A stretch of DNA of 64,000 nucleotides from Bog-473 sp963730785 (GTDB taxonomy: Bacteria > Actinomycetota > Acidimicrobiia > Acidimicrobiales > RAAP-2). Within the stretch, counting starts at the first letter, position 1. The number at the start of each line of letters is the position of its first letter. Under the pieces are notes generated by a model. The model did no database searches, was not told where the DNA came from, and saw nothing but the letters and a program-made list of their open reading frames with translations. The position numbers and the translations under genes were made by a program. The stretch is from the NCBI GenBank assembly GCA_963730785.1, contig CAVSTF010000015.1:248001-312000 (forward strand), written 5' to 3'. This document shows positions 42,009 through 52,840 of this stretch, one piece after another.

Positions 42009-43626
42009 GTGGTAACCACATTCGAGGGTGAAGCCTGGGAGGCCCTGCCGGGCGCCAGCCGGCTCACCCTGGCTCAGCGTTCGGCCATTGAGGCGGAGGA
42101 TCCCCTCCTCTGCGTGTTGGCCGGAGCGGGTGCGGGCAAGACTCGGGTCTTGACCTTGCGGGTGGCCCGCCGAGTTCGCGAGGGCTCTATTGAGGCGGAC
42201 CGGACGTTGGTGACCACTTTCAGTCGAAAGGCGGCCGAAGAGCTTCGGACCCGCTTGTGGTCACTTGGAGTGGCCGGCGTAAAGGCCGGCACCTTCCACC
42301 ACACCGCGTTCGCGCTCCTGCGCGAGCATCGAGCCGAGCGCCACCGTCCCGAACCGCAACTCCTCTCGGATCGCCGTCGCCTGCTGGCCGACCTGACCAC
42401 CGGTGACCCCCGGCGGCTCCGGTCGCTGGACGGAGAAATCGGATGGTCCAAGGCCCGACTGGTGCCGCCGGACCGCTACGAGGCGGAAGCCCGCAAGGCC
42501 AAGCGGCGCAGTGGGCTGAACAGCGAACAAGTGGCCGACATCTTTGCCCGCTACGAGGCGGAACGCACCAAACGGAAGCTCTTGGACTTCGACGACCTCA
42601 TCGTGGCCTGCGCCGACACCTTGGCCGGTGACGCCGAGTTCGCTGATGCCGTCCGTTGGCGTTCGCGCCACCTCTTTGTCGACGAAATGCAGGACGTCAA
42701 CCCGGCTCAGTTCCGCCTCCTGACGGCGCTGCTCTCCGACGAGCCGGATCTTTTCGTCGTGGGCGACCCCAACCAATCCGTCTACGGCTTCAACGGCGCC
42801 GACCCCACCCTGCTGCATCGACTTCCCGAGATCCTTCGGGGGACGCGGGTGATCCGTCTGGACGAGAACCATCGCTGCACACCCCAGATCGTGTCGGTCG
42901 CCACCGCGCTGCTCCGGGACGGCAGTGCCGTGATCGGAGAGATCGACGCACCCAGCAGCAGTCGAGTCGATGGTCCGGTCCCGAAGATCATCGGTCACGA
43001 GAGCGACGTGGCCGAGGCGGAATGGGTCGCCAACCGGGCCAAGCTTTCGCGTGCGCCCGGACGACGCTGGTCGAGCATTGCCGTGCTGGCTCGCACTAAC
43101 GCGCAGCTGGCCACCCTCCAGGCCATCTTGGAAGAGGCCCATGTCCCCTGCCGGGTGGCCGGGTCAGACCTGGGGCCCGCCAGTGACATCCGGCGGGGCT
43201 ACAGCTCGAATCGTGTGCCGGGCCGCGGCGAGGAAGACGACCACGAGAGCCTGCAGGATGCCGTGGTCCTTACGACCTTCCATCGTTCGAAGGGACTCCA
43301 GTGGCCCACGGTCATCATTGTGGGCTTGAGCACCGGGCTGATGCCACTGGCCAACGCCCAGACCCAAGAGGCCATTGAAGAGGAGCGCCGACTTTTCTAT
43401 GTGGCCCTGACTCGGGCCGAGGAAGAGCTGTGGTGCAGCTGGTCGTCCTCATCGGAGGGACGACGGCACGGCACGCCACGGCCAAGAGCCCTGGTTGGAT
43501 CCGATCGAGCGGACGATCGCCCAACTCGAGCGCGAAGCAGCGCCCACCGCCGCCTCCGACGTGTCGGCTCGGGTGGCCGAACTGCGAGGACTCCTGGAGG
43601 CGTCCGAAGACAACAGCACCCGGTAA
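42009..43626 (+). CDS. UvrD/PcrA-like ATP-dependent DNA helicase, frameshifted at C-terminus
   Basis: Superfamily 1A helicase of about 540 residues, shorter than UvrD (about 720). Motif I CVLAGAGAGKTRVL, Ia TTFSRKAAEEL, II LFVDEMQDVNPAQF, III FVVGDPNQSVYGFNGA, IV VIRLDENHRC, V TTFHRSKGLQWPTVIIVGL, VI ERRLFYVALTRAEEELW. The GTG at 42009 is the likely start. After motif VI the frame slips near 43475; the true C-terminus PWLDPIERTIAQLERE ends with TAA at 43624-43626. Without that shift the frame runs on into the next gene, making a false helicase-oxidase fusion. No HRDC or RecB-like domain follows. Confidence 0.88.
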
Positions 43627-43671
43627 TGTCGGCGGCCCGGAGCGGCTCACGTTGGGGGGAGGTGCACGAGA

Positions 43672-45063
43672 TGTCCGAGTTCTTGGAATGTCTCCGCAAG
43701 GTGGTCGGCGACCGCAATGTCGTCACCGGGGATGCCATTCACCTGGACTACACCCACGACGAGGCCATGCGGGCGGCCCCGATCACTCCCCTGGCGGTCG
43801 TGTTCCCGACCTCGACCTCCGACGTGGTCGAGATCATGCGCTCGGCCACTGAGGCCCATGTCCCGGTCGTCCCACGCGGGAGCGGCACCGGTCTTTCGGG
43901 TGCCAGCCGTCCGGTAGCCAATGGCATCGTCTTGGCCTTCGACCGGATGACGGTCATCCGTGAGATCGACGTCGACAATCAGGTGGCGGTGGTTGAGCCC
44001 GGCGTCACCCTGGAGCAACTCAACGCCGCCCTGGTCGAACATGGGCTGACCTACCCCGTCTCCCCGGGGGAACCAACGGCATCGCTCGGCGGCAATGTGG
44101 CCACCAATGCCGGCGGCATGCGGGCCGTGCGCTACGGCGTGACCCGACAACACGTGCTCGGGCTCGAGGTCGTCCTGGCCGACGGCACCGTCATGCGAAC
44201 CGGCGGCAAGTACGTCAAGAGCTCGTCGGGCTACGACCTCACCCAACTACTGATCGGTTCCGAGGGCACCTTGGCCGTCACCACCGAGGTAATCGTCAAA
44301 GTCGAACCCCTCTTGACCGAGGCGGCCACGATTCTGGCCCCCTTCGCCACCTTGGCCGAAGTGTCAAGGGCGGTGCCGCACATCGTCAGCAGCGGTATTG
44401 AGCCGTCCATCCTCGAATACATCGACATTCTGGCCATGTCCGGCCTCACCGGCAGCGCCGGGCTGGACCTGGGGATTCCAGCCGAAGTGAAGGATCGGAC
44501 CCTGGCCTACTTGGTCGTCGTGCTGGAGGGCGCCAACGAAACTCGGGTGCAGGAGGACGTCGAGCGGTTGGCTACCTTGCTCGGTGGCCTCGGCGCGCTC
44601 GACGTCTACGTCCTGCCCTCCACCGCCGGGGCGCAACTCATTGCGGCCCGAGAGCGCGCCTTCTTCGTGTCCAAGGCGGCCGGCGCGGACGACATCGTCG
44701 ATGCCGTCATCCCGCGGGCGGCCATCCCGACCTACTTGGCCAACGTGGCGGACCTGGCCGGACGAACATGGCGCGCTGGTCACCGGCTGCGGGCACGTCG
44801 GTGACGGCAACGTCCACCTGTCCATCTTCCAACCCGACGACGAACGCCGGCACGCGCTCACCAAAGCCATCTTCGATGCCGCCATCGGGTTCGGCGGTGC
44901 GATTTCGGGAGAGCACGGCATTGGCTCGGAGAAGTTGGAGTACTTCTTGGCTACCCAGGATCCAACATCGCTACGGCTGATGCGTTCGATCAAACAGGCA
45001 TTCGACCCCGAGGGCATTCTCGGACCAGACCGACTACTCGGCACGACAGGAGACGCAACATGA
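43672..45063 (+). CDS. FAD-linked oxidase, GlcD / D-2-hydroxyacid dehydrogenase type, frameshifted
   Basis: VAO/PCMH flavoprotein of about 463 residues, related to glycolate oxidase subunit GlcD. The FAD domain includes VVFPTSTSDVVEIMRSA, PRGSGTGLSGASRP, GEPTASLGGNVATNAGGMRAVRYGVTR and LLIGSEGTLAVTTEV. After YLANVADLA an extra G in GCCGGACGAA (near 44758) shifts the frame; the remainder HGALVTGCGHVGDGNVHLSIF, GEHGIGSEKLEYF and the terminal DPEGILGP complete the FAD-oxidase C domain. Start 43672 follows GGAGGT. The stop overlaps the next start as ATGA. Oxidises a 2-hydroxyacid to a 2-oxoacid. Confidence 0.88.
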
Positions 45064-46623
45064 ACGGTGCACGATCGCTGCTGTCCACTCTTGTCGGCGC
45101 CGGGGTGGACGTGTGCTTCAGCAATCCCGGCACCTCGGAGATGCACTTCGTCGCCGCGCTCGATGATGTGCCGGAGATGCGCGGCATCCTCACCCTCTTC
45201 GAAGGCGTGGCCACCGGCGCCGCCGACGGGTACGCCCGGGTCGCCGGCACACCGGCCGCCACGTTGCTGCACTTGGGTCCGGGTTTGGGTAACGGTCTGG
45301 CCAACCTGCACAACGCTCGACGGGCCCGCACCCCGGTGGTGAACATCGTGGGCGACCACGCCACCTATCACACCCGTTTCGACGCCCCGCTCGAGTCCGA
45401 CATCGCCTCGTTGGCCCGCACCGTGTCGGGTTGGTATCGGGTGAGCGCGCGGGCCGATGACGTCGGAGCCGACGCGGCGGACGCCGTCGTGGCCGCCAGT
45501 GGACCTCCCGGCTGCGTGGCCACCTTGGTGTTGCCCGCCGACGCGTCATGGTCGGAATCATCGACCGGCCCGTGCCCGCCGCGACCAAATCTGCAGCCCA
45601 GCGTGGTGCCCGACGACGTCATTGCCGAGATCAGCAAGGTGCTGCGTTCGGGCGAGCCCGTGGCCTTGCTGCTGGGTGGCACCACCATGCGGGAGCGCGG
45701 CCTCCGGGCGGCCAGTCGGGTCTGCCAGTCCACCGGCGCCAAGCTGATCGGTGAGACCTTCCCCACCAATCTCGAACGAGGGGCGGGCGTGCCCGGCATC
45801 GACCGCCTGGGTTACCTGGCCGAGTTCGCCCAGGCCCAGCTGGCCGGCGTCCGTCACCTGGTGCTGGTCGATGCCAAGTCACCCGTCTCATTCTTCGCCT
45901 ACCCCGACAAGCCGAGCGACCTGGTCCCGGAGGGTTGCACCGTGCACACCTTGGCTCGGCCGGGCCAAGACGCGCCCTATGCGTTGGAAGCATTAGCCGA
46001 CGCGGTCGGCTCGACCGAACGACGATGTCCTCCTGGCTGCAGCAGCGCGACCGGATCGTCCCAGTGGCGAGCTCACCATGGAGACGCTGGCCGCCGCCAT
46101 CGGCGCCACGCTGCCCGAGGGGACCATCGTCGTTGATGAAGGCAACACCGCCGGCCTCTTCGTGCCGGGAGCCACCGCCGGCGCGCCCCGCCACGATTGG
46201 CTGACCTTGACCGGAGGGGCCATCGGCATGGGTCTGCCGGCCGGCACCGGTGCCGCCGTCGCCGCGCCCGATCGCCCCGTCCTTTGTCTGCAGGCCGACG
46301 GCAGCGCCATGTACACGCTGCAAGCGCTGTGGACCCAAGCCCGGGAGCAACTCAACGTGACCACGCTGTTGCTGGCCAACCGCAGCTACGCCATTTTGAA
46401 TCTCGAACTCCAGCGGGTCGGCGCCGATGCCGGCGGACCGTTGTCCCGGCGCTTGCTCGATCTCACCGATCCCGACCTCGATTTCGTCTCGCTGGCCCAG
46501 GGCATGGGCGTCCCGGCCCAGCGGGTCGAGTCAGCCGAAGCGCTCACAGTGGCCATGGAGAAGAGTTTTGGCGAGCCGGGGCCGTCCCTCATTGAGGTCG
46601 CCCTACCGCAAGGTATGCGTTAA
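45060..46623 (+). CDS. ThDP-dependent decarboxylase / acetolactate-synthase-like enzyme, frameshifted
   Basis: About 520 residues. N-terminal PYR domain starts GARSLLSTLVGAGVDVCFSNPGTSEMHF with the catalytic Glu48 in LTLFEGVATGAADGYARV. The middle domain has VALLLGGTTMRERG. The frame slips near 46017, after DAVGSTE, and resumes as DDVLLAAAARPD. The C-terminal ThDP domain has WLTLTGGAIGMGLPAGTGAAVAAP, VLCLQADGSAMYTLQALWTQAREQLNVTTLLLANRSYAIL (GDG-like motif as ADG, and the NN-like element as ANR). Close to benzoylformate decarboxylase and MdlC-like enzymes. Coupled by ATGA to the FAD oxidase. Confidence 0.88.
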
Positions 46624-47046
46624 GCGTCGACAATCACAAAGAGGAGGTCGGCTTCACAGGCCTTCTCACCGTTCACCGTGGCCAGGCCGTGACCCTTGCC
46701 GGCCCGGGCCGACATGCGATCCATGGTCACTTCCAGCTGCAAGGTGTCGCCCGGCACGACCTGACGCCGGAATCGGGCTCGCTCCACTCCCCCGAAGAGG
46801 GGCAACTTGCCGGCGTAGCGAGGGTCGAGGAGGACGGCGATGCCGCCCAGTTGGGCCAGTGACTCCACCATCAGTACGCCCGGCAGCGTGGGCCGACCCG
46901 GAAAGTGGCCGGCGAAGAAAGCCTCGTCGCCCGTGAGCTCCCAACGACCGGTAGCCGCCACACCGGGCTCGCACCGATTCGACCGCGGTGACGAACAGGA
47001 AGGGCTCACGGTGGGGCAGGACATCGATTGGCTCAGGCAGCGACAT
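46620..47046 (-). CDS. fabZ: FabZ-like 3-hydroxyacyl-ACP dehydratase, frameshifted
   Basis: About 142 residues. Starts MSLPEPIDVLPHREPFLFVTAVESVRA at 47046; HREPFLFV is the usual FabZ opening. The frame slips near 46975 and resumes as EPGVAATGRWELTGDEAFFAGHFPGRPTLPGVLMVESLAQ, which holds the catalytic His (GHFPGRP) and Glu (VMVES-type LMVESLAQ). KLPLFGGVERARFRRQVVPGD completes the hot-dog fold. Dehydrates 3-hydroxyacyl-ACP in fatty-acid elongation. The stop overlaps the convergent ThDP-enzyme stop. Upstream is the NYN-S1 gene, 11 bases away in the same direction. Confidence 0.88.
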
Positions 47047-47057
47047 GGCAGGCGAGG

Positions 47058-48309
47058 CTACCGAGCGGTGGTGGACTTGGCCGCCTTCTTGGCTGGGGCG
47101 CGTCGCTTCTTGGCTGGCGGCACCGGCAGGGCCAACTCCGCCACCCGACGGGGCGGATCCAGGCCGGCCAGCACGAACGGTCGCACCACTCCCTTGGTCA
47201 GCACTTCTCGGGCCTTGGTCGGCGGCGGGGTGCCCATGGCGCTGAGCGGGATGTAGCAGTGCAACAGGCCGCCTTCGGGCAGGGCCACATCCACCATGGC
47301 TCCGTGTGAGGTGAACGACACCACTTCGCCCTCCACGGTGCTGCCCACCGGGAAGGCCGCCACAAAATGAATGAAGGCAAGGGGTTCGTTGACGGCCGGT
47401 AGTGGGGACGACTTTTGCTTCTTCTCGTCCTTGGAGGGCGCTGACGCTGCGCGGCGCCGACTTCTTGGTCGCCGCCACCTTCTTGGTGGCCGCCTTCTTG
47501 GCCGTGGCCTTTTTGGTCGGCGCCGTGACCTTGGCCGCGGCTTTCTTGGTCGTCGCCGCCTTCTTGGCTGCTGCCTTTTTGGCCGCGGCCTTTTTGCCAG
47601 TGGACTTCTTGGCCGGTGTCGGATCCAAGGCCTCGGCCAACGCATCGTCGATGGCGCTGGAAAGTGCGGGATCGGTCGCGATCTTGGCGCGGGCCACACC
47701 ACCGGGCGGCGGTGCCGTCGGCACCAACGGCCACGATGTGTCGACGGTGACGGCAGCTACCGCTGCCTTCTTCGGCGCTCGCTTGGCTGCCTTTTTGGCT
47801 GCCTTGGCCAGTTCAGCTGCTTTGGCCGGAGCGGAGGTCGGGTCTTTCTTCCGGCCTTTGTCGGCCGTGGCGGCACGACTCTTGGGGCCGCGGATGGGCA
47901 AGCGGGGCGTGAAGATCCACCCGACGCCGGGTACCGGCTTGCCGCCGATGAGGCGACCGTCGTCAAAGAGCCAGGGGTGCTCACCGTGGAATTCCTGGAA
48001 CGAGTCGTTCGACAACACGACGGCGCCGGTCCGCTCGGCAATGCGCAACACGAAGGCATCACCGCGACCTATGGCTCCGGCCGGTGGCGAGACCACTTCC
48101 CCGTTCAACATGGCGTCACGCAAGGCGTCACGTTCCGACTCGGCAATGCGGTGCTCGAACGAGGCATCGACCACGACCGTGATTTGGCCGGCCGGATCTT
48201 CCTCGGCGAAGGTGCGGACGGCTTCGTCCAGTTGGGCCAGGCTGGGAAAGGTTCGACCTTCAGTCGCCAAATTGGAGCCGTCGACCACCACGTGGTGGGA
48301 ATCAGCCAA
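47058..48309 (-). CDS. NYN (Zc3h12a-like) RNase domain with KA-rich linker and C-terminal S1-like domain, frameshifted
   Basis: About 417 residues from a TTG at 48309. The N-terminal NYN/PIN-like domain has HHVVVDGSNLATEG, ITVVVDASFEHRIAESE and GRGDAFVLRIAERTGAVVLSNDSFQEFHGEH, with Asp residues placed as in Zc3h12a-type ribonucleases. A Lys/Ala-rich repeat region follows (47450-47640, KKAAAKKAAAKK-like), typical of nucleic-acid-binding tails. The frame shifts near 47445, then FPVGSTVEGEVVSFTSHGAMVDVALPEGGLLHCYIPLSAMG resembles an S1 domain. The start overlaps the Kgd stop by eight bases. A probable RNA-processing nuclease; targets unknown. Confidence 0.75.
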
Positions 48310-51300
48310 TGGCCCGCCGCATCAAGTCTGCTTGCTCCAAATTGTGCAGGGCCGCGCTGCCGATGGCCGGACTGGCCGACTCGCTCCGGCTCACGTGGCG
48401 TAGGCGCAGTCGATCCGGCAGCGCCGCGTGGAGACGGGCGTGCACGAATGACCAGGCGCCCATGTTCTCGGGCTCCTCTTGCAGCCAGACCACTTCCTCG
48501 GCCTGGGCGTAGCGATCGAACAGAGCGGTCAGCGTGCGCACCGGCCACGGATAGAGCTGCTCCACCCGGACGACGGCGAGGTCGCATCACCGAGTTCGTT
48601 GCGGTGCGCCAGTGCCTCTTGCGCCACCTTGCCGCTGCTGAGCACAATGCGCCGCACCTGACCGCGGATCGGCCACCTCGGCATCATCAATGACCGTCCT
48701 GGAACGTGCCGTTTTCCAATTCGCTCAGGGTCGACCGACTGGCGTGGGCTCGCAACATCGACTTCGGCGTCACCACAATGAGTGGGCGCTTGGGAGTGCG
48801 CAAAGCCTGCGAGCGGAGCAGGTGGAAGTACTGCGCGGCGGTCGAAGGAATGGCGACTCGCATGTTGCCCCGGGCACACAACGAGAGGAAGCGCTCGAAA
48901 CGCGAGGACGAGTGCTCCGGACCCTGCCCTTCGTAGCCGTGGGGCAGCAGCATGACCAGGCCGGCGTACTGGCCCCACTTGATTTCGGCGGCGGCGAGGA
49001 AGTTGTCGATGATGATCTGGGCCCCGTTGACGAAGTCACCGAACTGGGCCTCCCAGGCCACCAGTGCCTCCGGTGCCTCGACCGAGTACCCGTACTCGAA
49101 GCCCACGGCGGCGTATTCGGAGAGCAGGGAATCACGCACGGTGAAATTGCCGAAGTAGCGCTGTGGCCCGTCCAATACGGCGGTGCCGGCCTCAATCCGG
49201 CCCAGGCCGTCGCCCACATGGGCCAGCGGGATGAACTCCTCGGCATTTTCGTAGTCGACCAACACCGCATGTCGATGGCTGAAGGTGCCGCGGCGGGTGT
49301 CCTGACCGGTCAGCCGCACGTTGACGCCTTCGTACAGGAGTGACCCGATGGCCAGTGCCTCGCCCAGCGCCCAGTCGACCTGACCGCCGGCGACCAGCTC
49401 ATCGCGCTGCTTGAACTGGCGCTCCAACTTGGGGTGAATGGTGAAGCCGTCGGGCACGGAACGCACCACGGTGGCCAGTGCCTGCAACACGTCGCCGCTG
49501 ACGCCGGTCGCTTCCGTCACATCTTCCAGATCAGGAATCTGTTGCACGGGCAGGCTGGTCGGCGCCAGGGACGGCTCGCCGCGCACCTCGTCGAGGACGG
49601 TCTGCAGCTTGCTGTTGAAGTCATCGAGCGCTGACTCGGCATCCTCCAGCGTGATGTCGCCCCGGCGAACCAACGTCTCGGTATAGAGCTTGCGCACCGA
49701 ACGCTTGGCGTCGATGCGTTGGTACATCAGCGGTTGGGTGTAGCTGGGATCGTCGCCCTCGTTATGACCGTGCTTGCGGTAACAGACGATGTCGATGACC
49801 ACGTCCTTGTGGAACGTCTGCCGGAAGGCGAAGGCCAGGCGGGCGGCCCGCACGCAGGCTTCGGGGTCGTCACCGTTGACATGGAAGATGGGCGACTGCA
49901 CCATCTTGGCCACGTCGGTCGGATACACCGAGGTGCGAGCCGATATCGGCGCCGTGGTGAATCCGAGCTGGTTGTTGATGACCACATGCACGGTGCCACC
50001 GGTGCGATAGCCGGAGAGACCAGACAGGTTGAGTGTCTCGGCCACTACGCCTTGACCGGCAAACGCGGCATCGCCGTGGACCAGAACCGACATGCACGGA
50101 AAGCCGTACTTTCCCTTGGACGCGGCCGACGGCGTGCCGTCGGTCGGCGGCGACAGGCGATCCTGCTTGGCCCGCGTCATGCCCTCGACCACCGGGTCGA
50201 CCGCTTCGAGGTGCGAAGGGTTGGACGACAAGGTGATCGGCAGTTCTTCGCCGGCACTGCCGTGGAAGATCCCCCGGGCCCCCTTGTGGTACTTCACATC
50301 GCCCGAACCTTGTACCGATTCGGGGTCGAGGTTGCCCTCGAACTCCTCGAAGATGTCCTTGTAGGACTTGCCCACAATGTTGGCCAGCACATTGAGGCGG
50401 CCTCGGTGTGACATGCCCATCACGACTTCGGCCACGCCGGAACCGGCGGCGGCATCGAGCAGCGTGTCCAGCAGCACAATGGTCGACTCGGCCCCTTCGA
50501 GACCGAAGCGCTTCTGCCCGACGTAGCGGGTGTGGAGGAACTTCTCGAAGACCTCGGCCGCATTGAGTCGGTCCAGGATGTGACGTTGCTCGTCCTGGTT
50601 CAACGTGGACGGCATGCCCTCGACGTGCTGCTGGATCCAGCGCTTCTGCTCGGGATCCTGAATGTGCATGTACTCGATGCCCAGGGTCCGGCAATAGGCG
50701 TCCCGCAGCACATGCAAGATGTCGTCCAGCGTCGCCACATCGCGCCCGGCCAGTCCGTCGGCCACGAAGGTACGCGGCAGGTCCCAGATGGTCAGGCCGT
50801 AGGTGGCCGGATCGAGCTCGGGATGGATGTGGGGCGGCTCGGCGTCGAGCGGGTCGAGGTGGGCGATGAGATGGCCCCGGACCCGGTACATGTTGATCAG
50901 CGTCTGCACCCGGACCTGCTTGACCAGGTGCTCGTGGGCGCCTTCGTCGGTGCTGTCGCCGGCGTTGTTGTCCGGCATCCAGCGCACGGGCTCATAGGGC
51001 ACGCCCATCGACTCGAAGAGGTCGTCGTAGAAGCGGTCGGCGCCGGTCAGCAGGGCCGCCACCCGACCCAGGAAGATGCCCGACTCGGCGCCCTGAATGA
51101 TGCGGTGGTCGTAGGTCGAGGTCAGCGTGACCACTTTGCCCAGGCCGAGCTGCGCCAGCACCCGGGGATCAGCCGCTTCAAAGCCGGCGGGATAGCCGAG
51201 TGCGCCGACCCCGATGATCGCTCCCTGACCGGGCATGAGACGGGGCACCGACTGGACGGTGCCGAGGGTGCCCGGGTTGGTCAACGTCACCGTGGTGCCG

Positions 51301-51988
51301 CCAAAGTCGTCCGGCGAAATCTTGTTGGTGTGGATCTTCCGGATGAGATCCTCGTACGCCACCACGAACCCACGAAAATCAAGGGTGTTGGCATCCTTGA
51401 TACAGGGCACGAGCAGCGTCCGGCTGCCATCGCTCTTTTCTTGATCGACCGCCAACCCCAACCCGACATGCTTATGGCGGATGATCCCGGGCTTCCCGGA
51501 ATCGCCGACGCTGTCGACGAACGCGGCGTTGAGGGCCGGCACATCGGCCAGGGCCCGCACGACGGCGTACCCGATGAGGTGGGTGAAGCTGACCTTGGCC
51601 CCGGTGGTGCGAGCCAGCTGGTTGTTCAAGACCTGACGGTTGACCTCAAGCAGGCGGGCCGGCACGACACGGACGCTGGTGGCCGTCGGCACACCGAGAC
51701 TGGCTTCCATGTTGGCCACAATCCGCGAGGCCGCACCCTTGAGTATGGAGGCGTCCTCGGGTCCGGACACGAGCGGTCGGGGGTGCCGCCGATCGCAGGA
51801 ACGGGGGCTGCCACCAGGGGCGCCACGGTCGCTTGCGGGGCCGGAACGGGGGCGGGCCGGTAGTCCACGAAGAACTCACGCCAACTCTCACTGACCGAGT
51901 TGGGATCGACCAGGAAACGGTCGAACATGTCGTCCACCAGCCACGCATTGGGCCCAAATGAACCCGATGCAGCAGGCGTGTCTCCCAT
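48302..51988 (-). CDS. kgd: multifunctional 2-oxoglutarate decarboxylase/dehydrogenase (Kgd), four frameshifts
   Basis: About 1,229 residues, the actinobacterial SucA/Kgd form with an E2-like N-terminal domain. The N-terminus MGDTPAASGSFGPNAWLVDDMF continues, after one missing C in CCCCC near 51780, into RIVANMEASLGVPTATSVR. The acyltransferase core ends in STYDHRIIQGAESG (catalytic His/Asp). The ThDP E1 domain follows with VVMGMSHRGRLNVL, GDAAFAGQGVVAETLNLS, INNQLGFTT and NGDDPEACVRAA. The C-terminal end is broken near 48705, 48665 and 48590; restored it reads VEQLYPWPVRTLTALFDRY, VVWLQEEPENMGAWSFV and ends LMRRAIG. Central TCA-cycle enzyme, working with E2/E3. Joins the NYN and FabZ genes downstream. 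Confidence 0.95.
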
Positions 51989-52048
51989 GAGCCCACCCTA
52001 TCGGGAGCGCTCAGTGCCTCGAGGCAGGGCGGTATCGTCACCCTGCCC

Positions 52049-52840
52049 ATGAGCTACCCCTCCGGATTGCACGTCATTGACCGTCCGGCCGACCACGATG
52101 GTGCCCCCACGCTGGTGTTGGTCCACGGCTCGCTCGACCGGGCCGAAAGCTTCCGACGGGTCATGCGCCGCCTGCCCGAAGTGCACATCGTGGCCTATGA
52201 CCGCCGGGGCTACCAGGACTCCCGGGCCGGCGGGGTGGTGGATATGGGCGGGCACATGGCTGACCTGCTCGATGTGATGGCCGAGGTCCGATCCAACGGA
52301 GCCCAGCAGGTGTCGGCCATCGGCCACAGCCTGGGCGGGGACGTGGTGGTCGGGGCGGCCATCGCCGAGCCCAGGGCCTTTGCCTCCATCGGGGCCTTCG
52401 AGCCGCCCATGCCCTGGCTCGGCTTTCGCCGTCCGCTCGACGACAACGGCCAGCCGCGGACCTGGACGCCGCTGGCGGACGATCCCGGCGACGAGGCCGA
52501 ACACTTTTTCGGGCGGATGGTCAGTGTGGCGTCGTGGGAACGCCTGACCGATGAGGCTCGGGCGTCCCGTCGAGCCGATGGTCCAGCGCTGGTGGCCGAC
52601 CTGACCAGCATCCGCGGCCCGGCCCCGTTCGATGTGATGACCCTTTCCGTGCCCTGCGTCTTTGGCATGGGCGGTGCCGGCAGCCAGCCCCATCACCGGG
52701 CCGGGGTCGAATGGCTCGGTACGCACGTGCCCGGCGCCACCTACTTCGAGGTGGACGGGGCCCAACACGGAGCCCATCTTTCGCATCCGGACAAGTTCGC
52801 CGTCTACGCCCGGCTGGTCTTGGAGCGAGCGCCCGTCTAG
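52049..52840 (+). CDS. alpha/beta-hydrolase
   Basis: 263 residues. Oxyanion-loop motif TLVLVHGSLDRAESF, nucleophile elbow AIGHSLGGDVV (Ser about residue 92), and the C-terminal DGAQHGAHLSHPD with the catalytic His. A short cap domain (WERLTDEARASRRADG). Intact. Esterase, lactonase or haloperoxidase-like; the substrate is unknown. Divergent from kgd with 60 bases between starts and overlapping the DMT gene at the 3' end by four bases. Confidence 0.85.
   Translation: MSYPSGLHVIDRPADHDGAPTLVLVHGSLDRAESFRRVMRRLPEVHIVAYDRRGYQDSRAGGVVDMGGHMADLLDVMAEVRSNGAQQVSAIGHSLGGDVVVGAAIAEPRAFASIGAFEPPMPWLGFRRPLDDNGQPRTWTPLADDPGDEAEHFFGRMVSVASWERLTDEARASRRADGPALVADLTSIRGPAPFDVMTLSVPCVFGMGGAGSQPHHRAGVEWLGTHVPGATYFEVDGAQHGAHLSHPDKFAVYARLVLERAPV

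Noticed and set aside
41940..44804. Single 954-residue helicase-oxidase fusion protein
   Set aside because: The junction has no domain likeness, the helicase C-terminus and its stop lie in another frame, and the oxidase has its own Shine-Dalgarno and start.
47450..47640. Possible direct-repeat element
   Set aside because: It is the Lys/Ala-rich coding tract of the NYN-S1 protein.
49719..51863. Long rightward open frames opposite kgd (for example 49719-50411 and 50532-51863)
   Set aside because: Shadows of the GC-rich kgd codons: Arg/Gly/His-rich, no known domains, no ribosome-binding sites.
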